Below, piece by piece: positions 1 through 8,394 of a stretch of 64,000 nt of DNA (positions are counted from its first letter, which is position 1; each line of letters starts with the position of its first letter). This DNA is from Candidatus Lindowbacteria bacterium RIFCSPLOWO2_12_FULL_62_27. GTDB lineage: Bacteria > Lindowbacteria > 2-12-FULL-62-27. The translations under genes were made by a program, and so were the position numbers. The notes beneath the pieces were generated by a model. It saw only the letters and a list, made by a program, of their open reading frames with translations. It was not told the origin of the DNA and did no database searches. Location of the stretch: contig MFPR01000020.1 in NCBI GenBank assembly GCA_001784175.1, positions 215,248 through 279,247 on the forward strand, read 5' to 3'.

Positions 1-496
1 TGAATTTGACCTGCAGAGCCCGAATTGCCTTCGCTATCTCTACAGCATTCAGGTCCTCGCGTTCAATATTCTCAATTATAGCAGCTTCCAGCATTGATTT
101 ATCATCATAATTTTTTATAATGACAGGGATTGAGTCTATATTTGCCATTTTACAGGCCTGCCATCGTCTTTCACCAGATACAATCTCGTATCTGCCTGCA
201 TTTCTCCTAACAATAATAGGCTGAATGAGACCGTTTTTACGTATTGTTTCTGATAGCTCCTTAAGCTTATCCTCATTAAATCTTATTCTTGGCTGATATG
301 GATTCGGTGTTAGAGAGTCTGTCGGCTGATATGTCAGATACTCACCGACTTTATTTCCATTATTAGTTATTTCAGTTGCTAATTGACTCACTAACGATGT
401 CTGTAATGATTCCTCTATCGGCGTTATCTGCTCCCGCTGTGGATTCTCCATTGGAATTAACGCTGACAGGCCCCGGCCCAATACTGCTTTCTTCAT
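1..496 (-). CDS. parB: Chromosome partitioning protein ParB, N-terminal part (cut by window edge)
   Basis: ParB is the CTP-dependent DNA clamp that loads at parS and works with the ParA ATPase to segregate chromosome origins. The 165 visible residues begin MKKAVLGRGLSALIP, the usual ParB opening, followed by the ParB/sulfiredoxin-like domain. The CTP-binding motif reads GERRWQA (residues 108-114, usually GERRxRA) and is followed by ENIEREDLN (142-150). The ATG at 496 follows a strong AAGGGGGG Shine-Dalgarno. The helix-turn-helix and dimer domains lie beyond the left edge. The gene overlaps the 3' end of parA by about 125 bases in another frame, which is unusual. It is AT-rich compared with most of the window. 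Confidence 0.95.
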   Translation of the reverse strand, partial: MKKAVLGRGLSALIPMENPQREQITPIEESLQTSLVSQLATEITNNGNKVGEYLTYQPTDSLTPNPYQPRIRFNEDKLKELSETIRKNGLIQPIIVRRNAGRYEIVSGERRWQACKMANIDSIPVIIKNYDDKSMLEAAIIENIEREDLNAVEIAKAIRALQVKF

Positions 497-1346
497 AGTC
501 CCCCCTTATTGTTACATTTTCTATGTCAGCTTTTTCAATTGTGGCTGACGTTTCTTCATTGTTGATCTCTATTCCATATAATAGTTCCCTTGCCAGATCC
601 TTGATCGCATGGGCGCCCTTTGACTCCGGCGCATATTGCTGAATCGGCTTTCCGAATGACGGCGCCTCTGCAAGGCGAATGTTTCTTGGAATAATTGTTT
701 CGAGTACTTTTCCATTGAAGTGGCTCTTGATCTCCGACACAACAGCCTCCGTGAGTCTCATCCGGAAATCCACCATGCTGAGGACAACGCCAAGAATCTC
801 GAGGCTGGGATTCGCAAAATTTTTGATCGATTCATAAACCTTGATGAGCTGTGTGATCCCTTCCAGCGCGAAGAACTCGCATTGCATCGGAATAAGGATC
901 TGGTCGGCCGCGACAAAGGCGTTCACGGTCAGAAGTCCCAGGGAAGGCGGCGTGTCCATGAGAATGAAATCGTACTGGTCCCGCACAGGATCGATCGCCT
1001 TCTTGAGAAGGAACTCCCTGAAATCCATTCCGGCGATCTCGATGGCGGCGCCGGCCAGATTCATGTTCGCGGGGAGAACGGACAGGTTCTCATAGGAAGT
1101 CGTGGCCCGGGCCTGGTCCAACGGCAATGCCCGGATCAAAACATCATAGGCCGTCCTCTCCGCATTCTTGGCAACCCCCAGTCCGCTCGTCGAGTTCCCC
1201 TGGGGATCCAGATCGATCAGGAGAACTTTCTTGCCTTCCTCCGCCAGTGATACCGAGAGATTGATCGACAAGGTTGTCTTGCCTACTCCGCCTTTTTGAT
1301 TCGCTACCGCAATGACCTTCTTCACATCCAGTTTTCTTCTGTCCAT
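372..1346 (-). CDS. parA: Chromosome partitioning ATPase ParA/Soj
   Basis: This is a Walker-type ATPase that binds DNA as an ATP dimer and is released by ParB. The deviant Walker A motif QKGGVGKTT is at residues 17-25, LIDLDPQGN at about 43-51 and DTPPSLG near 131. A purine-rich AAGGGGGGAG Shine-Dalgarno precedes the ATG. At 324 residues it is longer than the usual 250-270. Family homology ends near LARELLYG (about residue 260). The extra tail overlaps the start of parB. One more G in the run at 498-503 (complement) would end parA at a TGA overlapping the parB ATG, so the tail may be an artefact or a recent frameshift. The 5' two-thirds is GC-rich and the 3' end is AT-rich. Confidence 0.95.
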   Translation of the reverse strand: MDRRKLDVKKVIAVANQKGGVGKTTLSINLSVSLAEEGKKVLLIDLDPQGNSTSGLGVAKNAERTAYDVLIRALPLDQARATTSYENLSVLPANMNLAGAAIEIAGMDFREFLLKKAIDPVRDQYDFILMDTPPSLGLLTVNAFVAADQILIPMQCEFFALEGITQLIKVYESIKNFANPSLEILGVVLSMVDFRMRLTEAVVSEIKSHFNGKVLETIIPRNIRLAEAPSFGKPIQQYAPESKGAHAIKDLARELLYGIEINNEETSATIEKADIENVTIRGDYEESSIGPGPVSVNSNGESTAGADNADRGIITDIVSESISN

Positions 1347-1430
1347 ACTTCTCCCCCCTTTCCCTTACTTACATACCTCATCGACATCCGCAGCGGTGAC
1401 CTTGAATGCTCGTAACTGTTCAGGTGTTCC

Positions 1431-1470
1431 CCCTCTCCAGCCTCTGGCGGGAGAGGGTTGGGGTGAGGGT
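1431..1470. repeat. GC-rich dispersed palindromic repeat
   Basis: The sequence ccctctcc...gggagaggg forms a hairpin and is followed by a ttggggtgagggt tail. The same hairpin-plus-tail design recurs, often inverted, at 1500-1549 and 17153-17198, so this is a dispersed repeat family. It lies between parA and the parS site. Confidence 0.6.
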
Positions 1471-1499
1471 GGCAGGCTGCGGTCGTCGCTGTCTGTACC

Positions 1500-1549
1500 C
1501 CCCTCACCTCAATCCTCTCTCGCCCCTCGCGGGGGGAGAGGAGGTGAAT
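1500..1549. repeat. GC-rich dispersed palindromic repeat, inverted copy
   Basis: It carries a ccctcacctcaatcctctct arm and a ggggggagaggaggtgaat arm around a short loop. It is related to the repeats at 1431 and 17153 but lies in the opposite orientation to its neighbour at 1431. The rest of the 1347-1576 gap holds no gene I can support apart from the parS site. Confidence 0.6.
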
Positions 1550-1558
1550 AGTTACGAA

Positions 1559-1574
1559 TGTTCCACGTGGAACA
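1559..1574. promoter_or_regulatory. parS centromere site (perfect palindrome)
   Basis: The 16-base perfect palindrome TGTTCCACGTGGAACA closely matches the widely conserved chromosomal parS consensus TGTTTCACGTGAAACA. It lies just upstream of parA and just past the 3' end of rsmG, the usual place near parAB. It is the expected ParB loading site. Confidence 0.92.
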
Positions 1575-1576
1575 CG

Positions 1577-2245
1577 TCAGTTCAATTTCAAATGGAAGAC
1601 GAACAGTGGATCCCTTCTGTCTTCGTATCCAGGGATGGGAATGCTGTCGATCAGGTCACACCCTTGGCCTGCAAGATCATTCTTCGAACCAAAATAAATA
1701 ATGTCCGTTCCACGTGGAAACTTTTTCATTAATAGGCCATAAATATTCACAAGTTTTATACCCCTTATCAACAATTCCTCAACACAATCCAGGTCTTTAG
1801 TGCTGATATCCTCCAATCCACATGGTATTATTTTTACATTTTTTATGCTTAATTTATTGACTACCTCATGTAAAAATGCAATTTTTTTATTATTTCTCTC
1901 ACATAGTACTATTGATATACTATTTCTGACTAGTTTAATGGTTATACCGCAGATACCAGCACCTGAACCAACATCTAATAAGCACTTTTTATCTATTAAT
2001 TGTGTTGCAATAATTGATGGCACAAGAAGTTTATTATATATATCTGAATAATCAAGCTTACCTACAATGTTTATCTTAGATTTATACTCATTAATAATGT
2101 CTATATATCTTCCAAGTATTTCTATTATTTTCTTGTCCACGACGTAACCGGGCGATGTAAAGGGGTTAACCCCCCTCTTTCCCTCCTTTAAAGGGGGGGA
2201 TAAGGGGGGGTCCAACTTCTGTTCACCAGTGGAATTGCTCTTCAT
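1577..2245 (-). CDS. rsmG: 16S rRNA (guanine-527-N7)-methyltransferase RsmG/GidB
   Basis: RsmG methylates G527 of 16S rRNA with SAM. The class I SAM site LLDVGSGAGICGI covers residues 89-101, after the family's N-terminal helix (IIEILGRYIDIINEYKSKINIVG). Position next to parA/parB is the classical rsmG-parA-parB arrangement. The 222 residues fit the family. The gene is strikingly AT-rich. Residues 13-26 (PPLSPPLKEGKRGV) are encoded by a GC-rich dispersed repeat (2166-2212), so the N-terminus looks disrupted or extended by a repeat insertion, and the true start is uncertain. A second parS-like site lies inside the gene. Confidence 0.88.
   Translation of the reverse strand: MKSNSTGEQKLDPPLSPPLKEGKRGVNPFTSPGYVVDKKIIEILGRYIDIINEYKSKINIVGKLDYSDIYNKLLVPSIIATQLIDKKCLLDVGSGAGICGITIKLVRNSISIVLCERNNKKIAFLHEVVNKLSIKNVKIIPCGLEDISTKDLDCVEELLIRGIKLVNIYGLLMKKFPRGTDIIYFGSKNDLAGQGCDLIDSIPIPGYEDRRDPLFVFHLKLN
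1706..1721. promoter_or_regulatory. Second parS-like site inside rsmG
   Basis: The sequence CGTTCCACGTGGAAAC keeps the CCACGTGG core of parS, with outer-base departures from the perfect palindrome 147 bases away. It lies inside the rsmG coding region. Clusters of parS sites near parAB are common, and coding-region sites are known in the family. Confidence 0.75.
2166..2212. repeat. Dispersed repeat inserted in rsmG coding sequence
   Basis: A G/C-run repeat with arms ccccctctttccctccttt and aaaggggggg-type sequence lies inside an otherwise AT-rich gene. Read on the minus strand it stays open and encodes PPLSPPLKEGKRGV. I recognise this type of peptide from repeat insertions in other genomes, but this was not checked by search. 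Confidence 0.65.
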
Positions 2246-2269
2246 ATCGTGCTAAGATATCATAATGCG

Positions 2270-2967
2270 ATGAAGAATCAAGATGAGAACAGATTCGTTA
2301 CAAGCTACAGTAAATATTCGGAGGATGCGATCAGAAATTGGGTTAAATGCCGTAGAGATAAACGCATTTCTAGATTTTTTGCTGTATTATTAAGGCAGTA
2401 TTGTTGTCCTATTTTTCAGAAAAATGGATTATACTATGTCCTGGATGCAGGTTGTGGACTTGGACATGATGCTCAGGAATTTTCAAAGGCCGGTTTTAAT
2501 GTCGTTGGTGTTGATGCCGTGAAAGAATTTATTCTATATGGAAGAAAAATGGATTCCCGATTTCGCGGGAATAACGGGAAGAAAGCAGCACCCCAAGGAA
2601 GGGTGAAATTCATTTGTGGAGATTATGCTTGCTCTGATTTAATCACTCCTCTTATTCGCCGCCGATTATTCGATCTCATCTGGGCCAATGCCAGCTTGAT
2701 ACATTATCCCAAGAAACGATTGACGCCCGTGCTGAATCGGATGGCGTCGTTCGTCCGTCCGGCAGGGCTTTTTGCAGGGACATTTTTTCACGGCAAGGGC
2801 GAGGGCGTCTATCATGGATCGTTCGTGCCTGGACGCTTCTTTGCACGATACTTGAAGGACGAACTCCAGTCTCATGTTGAAAACGCCGGCTGGCGCATCC
2901 GATGGATCCATACGGTTGCCAATGAAGAACGGCGCGGCCGCTGGATTCAGGTGATTGCTGAGAAACG

Positions 2968-2971
<4 letters not shown>
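2270..2971 (+). CDS. Class I SAM-dependent methyltransferase
   Basis: This is a 233-residue methyltransferase of unknown substrate. The SAM motif I is VLDAGCGLGHDAQEF (DAGCGLG at about 59-65), the motif II acidic region is VVGVDAV and motif IV resembles DLIWANASLIH. It is divergent from rsmG with only about 24 bases between starts. A GTG at 2249 is a possible earlier start; ATG 2270 is preferred. Residues 94-105 (MDSRFRGNNGKK) are encoded by a dispersed repeat at 2549-2579, within the loop after motif II. The first two-thirds are AT-rich and base composition jumps to GC-rich at about 2680, suggesting a mosaic or transferred gene. Confidence 0.85.
2549..2579. repeat. Dispersed palindromic repeat within methyltransferase gene
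   Basis: The segment contains the inverted pair tcccg/cggga around a short centre and encodes MDSRFRGNNG in frame. This peptide is a familiar translation of a common dispersed repeat in bacterial genomes. It interrupts the region between methyltransferase motifs II and IV without breaking the frame. Confidence 0.6.
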
Positions 2972-4797
<1,826 letters not shown>

Positions 4798-4858
4798 GGG
4801 AGTTCGTAGTACCGAGCGCCGACTTCCGAGCAGAATCGGGGGAACCCAGTACCGGCCT

Positions 4859-5764
4859 TTATCGTCTCCGTTTCTTGCGGTACCGGCCAAGACCCAGATA
4901 TCGGCCGATGTTTGCGTTCGGATCGAGGGTCGGTTTGAACCAGCCGCCCGGACTGGTCAGGACCGTCTGGACGCCGGGCCCGTGGCCGGCGAGGGAGGAA
5001 TCGCCGTGGATGACGACGGCGATGGTCACGGCGCCCTTTTTGTAGGACCAGCCGTAGGCCGACTTGTGGTCCTGGATGGCGACGACGTCGCCGAGCCGGA
5101 GTCGGTCCAGGCGGTGTTGTTTCACGACCTCCGGGTCGCTGGTCTGGATGTCGTAGTCGCCCTTGTAGGAATCGTTGTGGCCGAGTCCTGAGCCCATGAG
5201 CGCCCCGGGCACGACGGCGGCAACCGGAATTTGGATATATTTTCCCGTCTCCCGCATCCGAAGCTTTTTGACGAGCCCGGGATCGATCCCGTGGAGGGTG
5301 ATGTCGGGATGGTCGACGAGCCTGAGCCCCTGCCCGACGGCGCGGATCATGAGCTTGTCGTCGAGCGTCATCTTGTCGACGGCTTCGGGCGGGAAATCGA
5401 CGATGACGTGTTCGACGCCGCCGTGATGCCCGGTCACGACGCCCTTTTTGCTTTTGGCGGCGCCTGAAATCAGCGTGACGGTGTTGCCGATGCAGGCGTA
5501 GGCGTTGAAGGCGCGGTTGGGATTTTCCGACAGCTTGTCGGACGAGGCGGTGGTCGACACGCAAGGCTCGATGTGGTCCGCGGCCCAGCCGTACACGCTG
5601 TCCCCGACGAGGACGTTGTAGGTGATCCCGCCCACGGACGGCAGAATTTTCACCTCGCCCTCGTGCGTGATCTCCCACCCAAAACAGCGCGGAAAGATCA
5701 CGGACCCCTGCACGGCCATCTCGATCAACTGCGATTCGTTCATCTTGAGCGTCATAAGCGCCAA
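4859..5764 (-). CDS. DUF4438 domain-containing protein
   Basis: This 301-residue soluble protein resembles the DUF4438 family, known from thermophile structural genomics and without a proven reaction. Conserved features I recognise include SVGGITYNVLVGDSVYGWA near the N-terminus, VTGHHGGVEHVIVDF, and the C-terminal AVVIHGDSSLAGHGPGV and LTSPGG segments. There is no signal peptide or membrane span. A later ATG at 5743 (MNESQLIEMAV) is an alternative start. It lies 61 bases upstream of typA in the same orientation, so the two may be co-transcribed. Its function is unassigned; the fold suggests a small-ligand or metal-binding enzyme, but that is inference. Confidence 0.75.
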   Translation of the reverse strand: MALMTLKMNESQLIEMAVQGSVIFPRCFGWEITHEGEVKILPSVGGITYNVLVGDSVYGWAADHIEPCVSTTASSDKLSENPNRAFNAYACIGNTVTLISGAAKSKKGVVTGHHGGVEHVIVDFPPEAVDKMTLDDKLMIRAVGQGLRLVDHPDITLHGIDPGLVKKLRMRETGKYIQIPVAAVVPGALMGSGLGHNDSYKGDYDIQTSDPEVVKQHRLDRLRLGDVVAIQDHKSAYGWSYKKGAVTIAVVIHGDSSLAGHGPGVQTVLTSPGGWFKPTLDPNANIGRYLGLGRYRKKRRR

Positions 5765-5815
5765 GCTTCTATCATCGGCCGGCAGGCGTTGTAAACGGGC
5801 GATGGAAAGAATCCG

Positions 5816-7045
5816 CTATTTGACTTTGAAAACGTAATCGTACTCGTAGGCGACCGTCGTGCCCGGTGGTCTGGCGCAGGAGCGGGAACCGGCTTGGCCG
5901 CATTCGTCCTTCCAGAGGAGGGTGTCCTTCAATTTGAGTTCAAAGCCGAACGTCCAGCCGCCGGCGGAGTTTGTCAGGGCGAACCGGATGTGGTTATCGC
6001 CCTTGACGAGGTAATCGTTGATGGGGATCCAGCCGGTTTCTTCCTGGTATCCGGCTTCGACGATGTCCGTCCCGTTGACTGTGATGGTGGCGAAGTCGTC
6101 GACGTTATACGCCCGTACGTAGAGAGGGTCGGTCATCACCCGTTCAGGGGCTTTGCCGTCAGGATGGATGAGGACCTGTGCCGTAACCGGGAAATGGTCC
6201 GACGGATAGCGGCCGTTCTGCGAATCGGCGATCACCGTGTGGGAGAGGACGTCGATGGCGCCGGTCACGAAGATGAAATCGATGGCGCGTTTTGGGGCGG
6301 CAGTTTTCTTGAAGCCGTTGAATGTTCCGGGCGGGCCCGTGGGCGGCATTTTGGAAATGTCGCGGGCGTCCTTGAGGAGCGGCCGCGCGCCGCCGGCGGT
6401 TGTCAGGGTCTGATACGGTTTGGATTCGCGGCCACAGTTGAAATCGCCGAGGAGGATCGCCGGCGCCGACCCGGAGATTTCCCTGATTTTGCGGATCACC
6501 AGCGCCGCACTGCGCTCCCGGGCGGTCTTGCCCCGGTTGTCGAAATGGGTATTGAAAAAAAACCAGGTACGGGCGGTGGATCGTTCACGCACCTGCGCCC
6601 AGCGGACCAGCCGGGGTTCCTGCCCGTCCCAGCCGCGGCTTTTGCGGTCAGGCGTTTTCGACAGCCAGAACGTGCCGCCGCGAACCAATTCGAAACGCGC
6701 GCTCTGATAGACGATGGCGTTTTTCACCCCATAGAATGTCCAGTCCGGCAGGCGTTTCTTCAAGTCGTCGATCTGCCGTTTGTCGGGTTCCTGGAGGCCC
6801 GCCACATCGACCGAGTATTTCTTGAAGATGTCCGCCGCCATTTTTTTTCGATGAGGCCATGCGTTCCTGCCGTCTCTGGGGGTGTTGTAGCGGACGTTGA
6901 AACTCAAGACGCGGACCGCGGCGGCGCTCCGGTCGGCGGCGGCCGCGGGCCCGCCTGCGCAGATGGAGCACGCGATGGCGATCAGCGCCCAAAGGGCGAA
7001 CGCCTCCGGGCGCATGTCAGCGCCGGACGGGTGTTTTCTTTGCAT
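5816..7045 (-). CDS. Secreted endonuclease/exonuclease/phosphatase-family protein
   Basis: This DNase I-like phosphodiesterase fold protein is probably exported. The start is set at ATG 7045, preceded by GGAGG 6 bases away. It gives a signal peptide (ALWALIAIACSICAGGPAAAA). Catalytic signatures are VLSFNVRYNT, VAGLQEP (Glu), GDFNCG and the terminal SDHFPVTAQ. Beyond the catalytic domain lies a C-terminal segment of about 115 residues rich in beta structure (YVRAYNVDDFATITVNGTDIV), which looks like a ligand- or carbohydrate-binding module. Substrate is unknown: nucleic acid, phospholipid or sugar phosphate are all possible for this fold. The open frame continues upstream to 7198 without homology. 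Confidence 0.8.
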   Translation of the reverse strand: MQRKHPSGADMRPEAFALWALIAIACSICAGGPAAAADRSAAAVRVLSFNVRYNTPRDGRNAWPHRKKMAADIFKKYSVDVAGLQEPDKRQIDDLKKRLPDWTFYGVKNAIVYQSARFELVRGGTFWLSKTPDRKSRGWDGQEPRLVRWAQVRERSTARTWFFFNTHFDNRGKTARERSAALVIRKIREISGSAPAILLGDFNCGRESKPYQTLTTAGGARPLLKDARDISKMPPTGPPGTFNGFKKTAAPKRAIDFIFVTGAIDVLSHTVIADSQNGRYPSDHFPVTAQVLIHPDGKAPERVMTDPLYVRAYNVDDFATITVNGTDIVEAGYQEETGWIPINDYLVKGDNHIRFALTNSAGGWTFGFELKLKDTLLWKDECGQAGSRSCARPPGTTVAYEYDYVFKVK

Positions 7046-7227
7046 CCGCGAACCTCCGCCGTTGGTTTCCCAGAGACTGTCATCTCCTACCTTATCGCAG
7101 TCGACCCTTAAAGGTCGGCTGCGGGATTTTCTACGGAGGTTTCGAACTTCATATCCTCGGCTATTGAATAAGTCAATTAAGTCAATACCCGACCCCATTC
7201 GCCGACCGCCTCACCTTGAGGTCATCG

Positions 7228-7454
7228 GTGAAGCGACCGTCGAGAAGAGCGAACGCTCCGACAACTTGCCGGAAAAAATACTCGCCTTCGTCGCGCGGTC
7301 GGAAAATCCGCCGGCCCGGGAGACGATTCGGACCGCGCTATCAGTCCGCAATCAGACCCTCACCGCGACGTTGCAATATCTTCAGAAGCAGGGCCGACTC
7401 ATCCGCCATCAAGGCCGCTGGGCCATGCCGCTGATCGAAGCATCGTCCACCTGA
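7228..7454 (+). pseudogene. Possible remnant with C-terminal winged-helix domain
   Basis: The frame reads NLPEKILAFVARSENP and then a helix-turn-helix-like stretch ETIRTALSVRNQTLTATL ending QGRLIRHQGRWAMP. This resembles the C-terminal winged helix of a regulator or transposase-associated protein. No convincing N-terminal domain or start is visible upstream. The 300 bases before it overlap the 5' end of the divergent secreted protein and contain the tandem aagtcaattaagtcaata. I treat it as a decayed fragment; a small intact gene cannot be excluded. Confidence 0.3.
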
Positions 7455-7462
7455 CGGTTTTC

Positions 7463-7504
7463 CGTTCCGTTCCCGCTCCTTAAGGATGGGAAGGGAACGG
7501 AACG
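7463..7504. terminator. Perfect 12-bp inverted repeat, terminator-like
   Basis: Arms cgttccgttccc and gggaacggaacg are exact complements around an 18-base loop, just after the winged-helix remnant's stop. No T-run follows, so it could be a Rho-type hairpin, a barrier or an insertion end. From here to 7709 I see no gene. Confidence 0.4.
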
Positions 7505-7670
7505 CGAAACAAGAAATGTCAGCCGGAGGATAGAGCTCTGCCGAGGGGCAACTCGATCGCCGCGCCGACGGGCTGTACTGTGGTGAAGGCGGCGTCGTGT
7601 CGAAAAGGCACGGCGCCGCCGGATCCTTTCTTCACCACAGGCAGCCCCCAAACGCGACAACCCTCGGGGT

Positions 7671-7687
7671 CCGGGGCAGCGCCCCGG
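7671..7687. terminator. GC hairpin downstream of toxin gene
   Basis: The CCGGGGC-agc-GCCCCGG hairpin (7-bp perfect stem, 3-base loop) lies about 25 bases past the stop of the minus-strand toxin gene. It lacks a T-run. The surrounding ggggtccggggcagcgccccggtta is a commonly seen intergenic repeat type. Confidence 0.4.
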
Positions 7688-7709
7688 TTACCCATTCATC
7701 AACCGCGCC

Positions 7710-8012
7710 TTATTTCGCCCGTGCTTGCCAGTGCTTTGGATGACGACTCGCGTGGAAGACTGCGAAGACGAACACTGTGGCGCCTTCGAGGCGGTAAAAA
7801 ATACCGTATGGAAATCGACGGATCAGGGCACGCCGCAAGGTGTTGTGAACATGGGCATACAGGCGAGGATTGCGCTGGATGGAGGCCAAGGCCGCTTCCA
7901 CCGACAACAAAAATTCATCCCCGAGGCCTTCACGCTGTTCCTCATACCATTGGTAGGCCTCTTTGATATCCGACTCGGCTTCGGGTTTGACGATCAGCCG
8001 ACAGTTCTTTAT
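7710..8012 (-). CDS. ParE/RelE-family toxin (start codon unclear)
   Basis: The product is about 100 residues and has the ParE/RelE pattern: RLIVKPEAESDIKEAYQWYE, then a helix ending in LLSVEAALASIQRNP, then RRFPYGIFYRLEG and the terminal VFAVFHASRHPKHW. Such toxins target mRNA on the ribosome or DNA gyrase. Homology reaches at least position 8000, yet no ATG, GTG or TTG occurs in frame there. Candidate starts are ATA at 8012, overlapping the antitoxin stop, or CTG at 7997. Either the start is non-canonical or the start codon has mutated. The module is otherwise intact. Confidence 0.7.
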   Translation of the reverse strand: MKNCRLIVKPEAESDIKEAYQWYEEQREGLGDEFLLSVEAALASIQRNPRLYAHVHNTLRRALIRRFPYGIFYRLEGATVFVFAVFHASRHPKHWQARAK

Positions 8013-8230
8013 CGGCCTGATCGGACGCGCCTCTTGACCTCCGCCCAGGGCGACCCTGCTCGCGGGTTCCTACGATGCGCGTCCAATCGCCGATCCAGCT
8101 CGTTCTTCTGCGCTTCCGACAGCGGCACGGCTTCAGGGACACTGGCGACGCTATCCCAGATGTCTTCGACGAGCTGAATGCGCTCAGGCACACTTAACTT
8201 CACTACCTCAGCCGCTGAAATATTTTTCAC
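8009..8230 (-). CDS. Addiction-module antitoxin (unstable antitoxin family)
   Basis: This 73-residue protein begins at GTG 8230. The pattern LSVPERIQLVEDIWDSVASVPEAVPLSEAQKNELDRRLDAHRRNP is that of the short putative addiction-module antitoxins usually paired with ParE-type toxins. It lies directly upstream of the toxin frame, with the stop overlapping the toxin's probable first codon. These antitoxins typically neutralise the toxin by direct binding and may autoregulate the pair. Confidence 0.85.
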   Translation of the reverse strand: MKNISAAEVVKLSVPERIQLVEDIWDSVASVPEAVPLSEAQKNELDRRLDAHRRNPRAGSPWAEVKRRVRSGR

Positions 8231-8277
8231 GGTACATGAACTCTATCCCGCAACAGCCCAGCCGTCAAGTTTCATTG

Positions 8278-8302
8278 GGTAGAGTCGCGGGTAGAGTCGC
8301 GA
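8278..8302. repeat. Short tandem duplication
   Basis: The 12-base unit gggtagagtcgc occurs twice in a row in the 164-base gap between the antitoxin and nadE. I see no other structure in this gap. Confidence 0.5.
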
Positions 8303-8394
8303 ACCCAGCGAGATGGCGCCGATGATAACGCCAAGCACAGTTCTTTCCCCCCTGACCTTTACACTCTTGGGGTTCCCCTGTTACCTCTAGCGGT

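Noticed and set aside
5894..7111. Open frame of 405 codons opposite the secreted EEP-fold protein
   Set aside because: It is antisense to a gene with clear catalytic motifs and has no recognisable domain.
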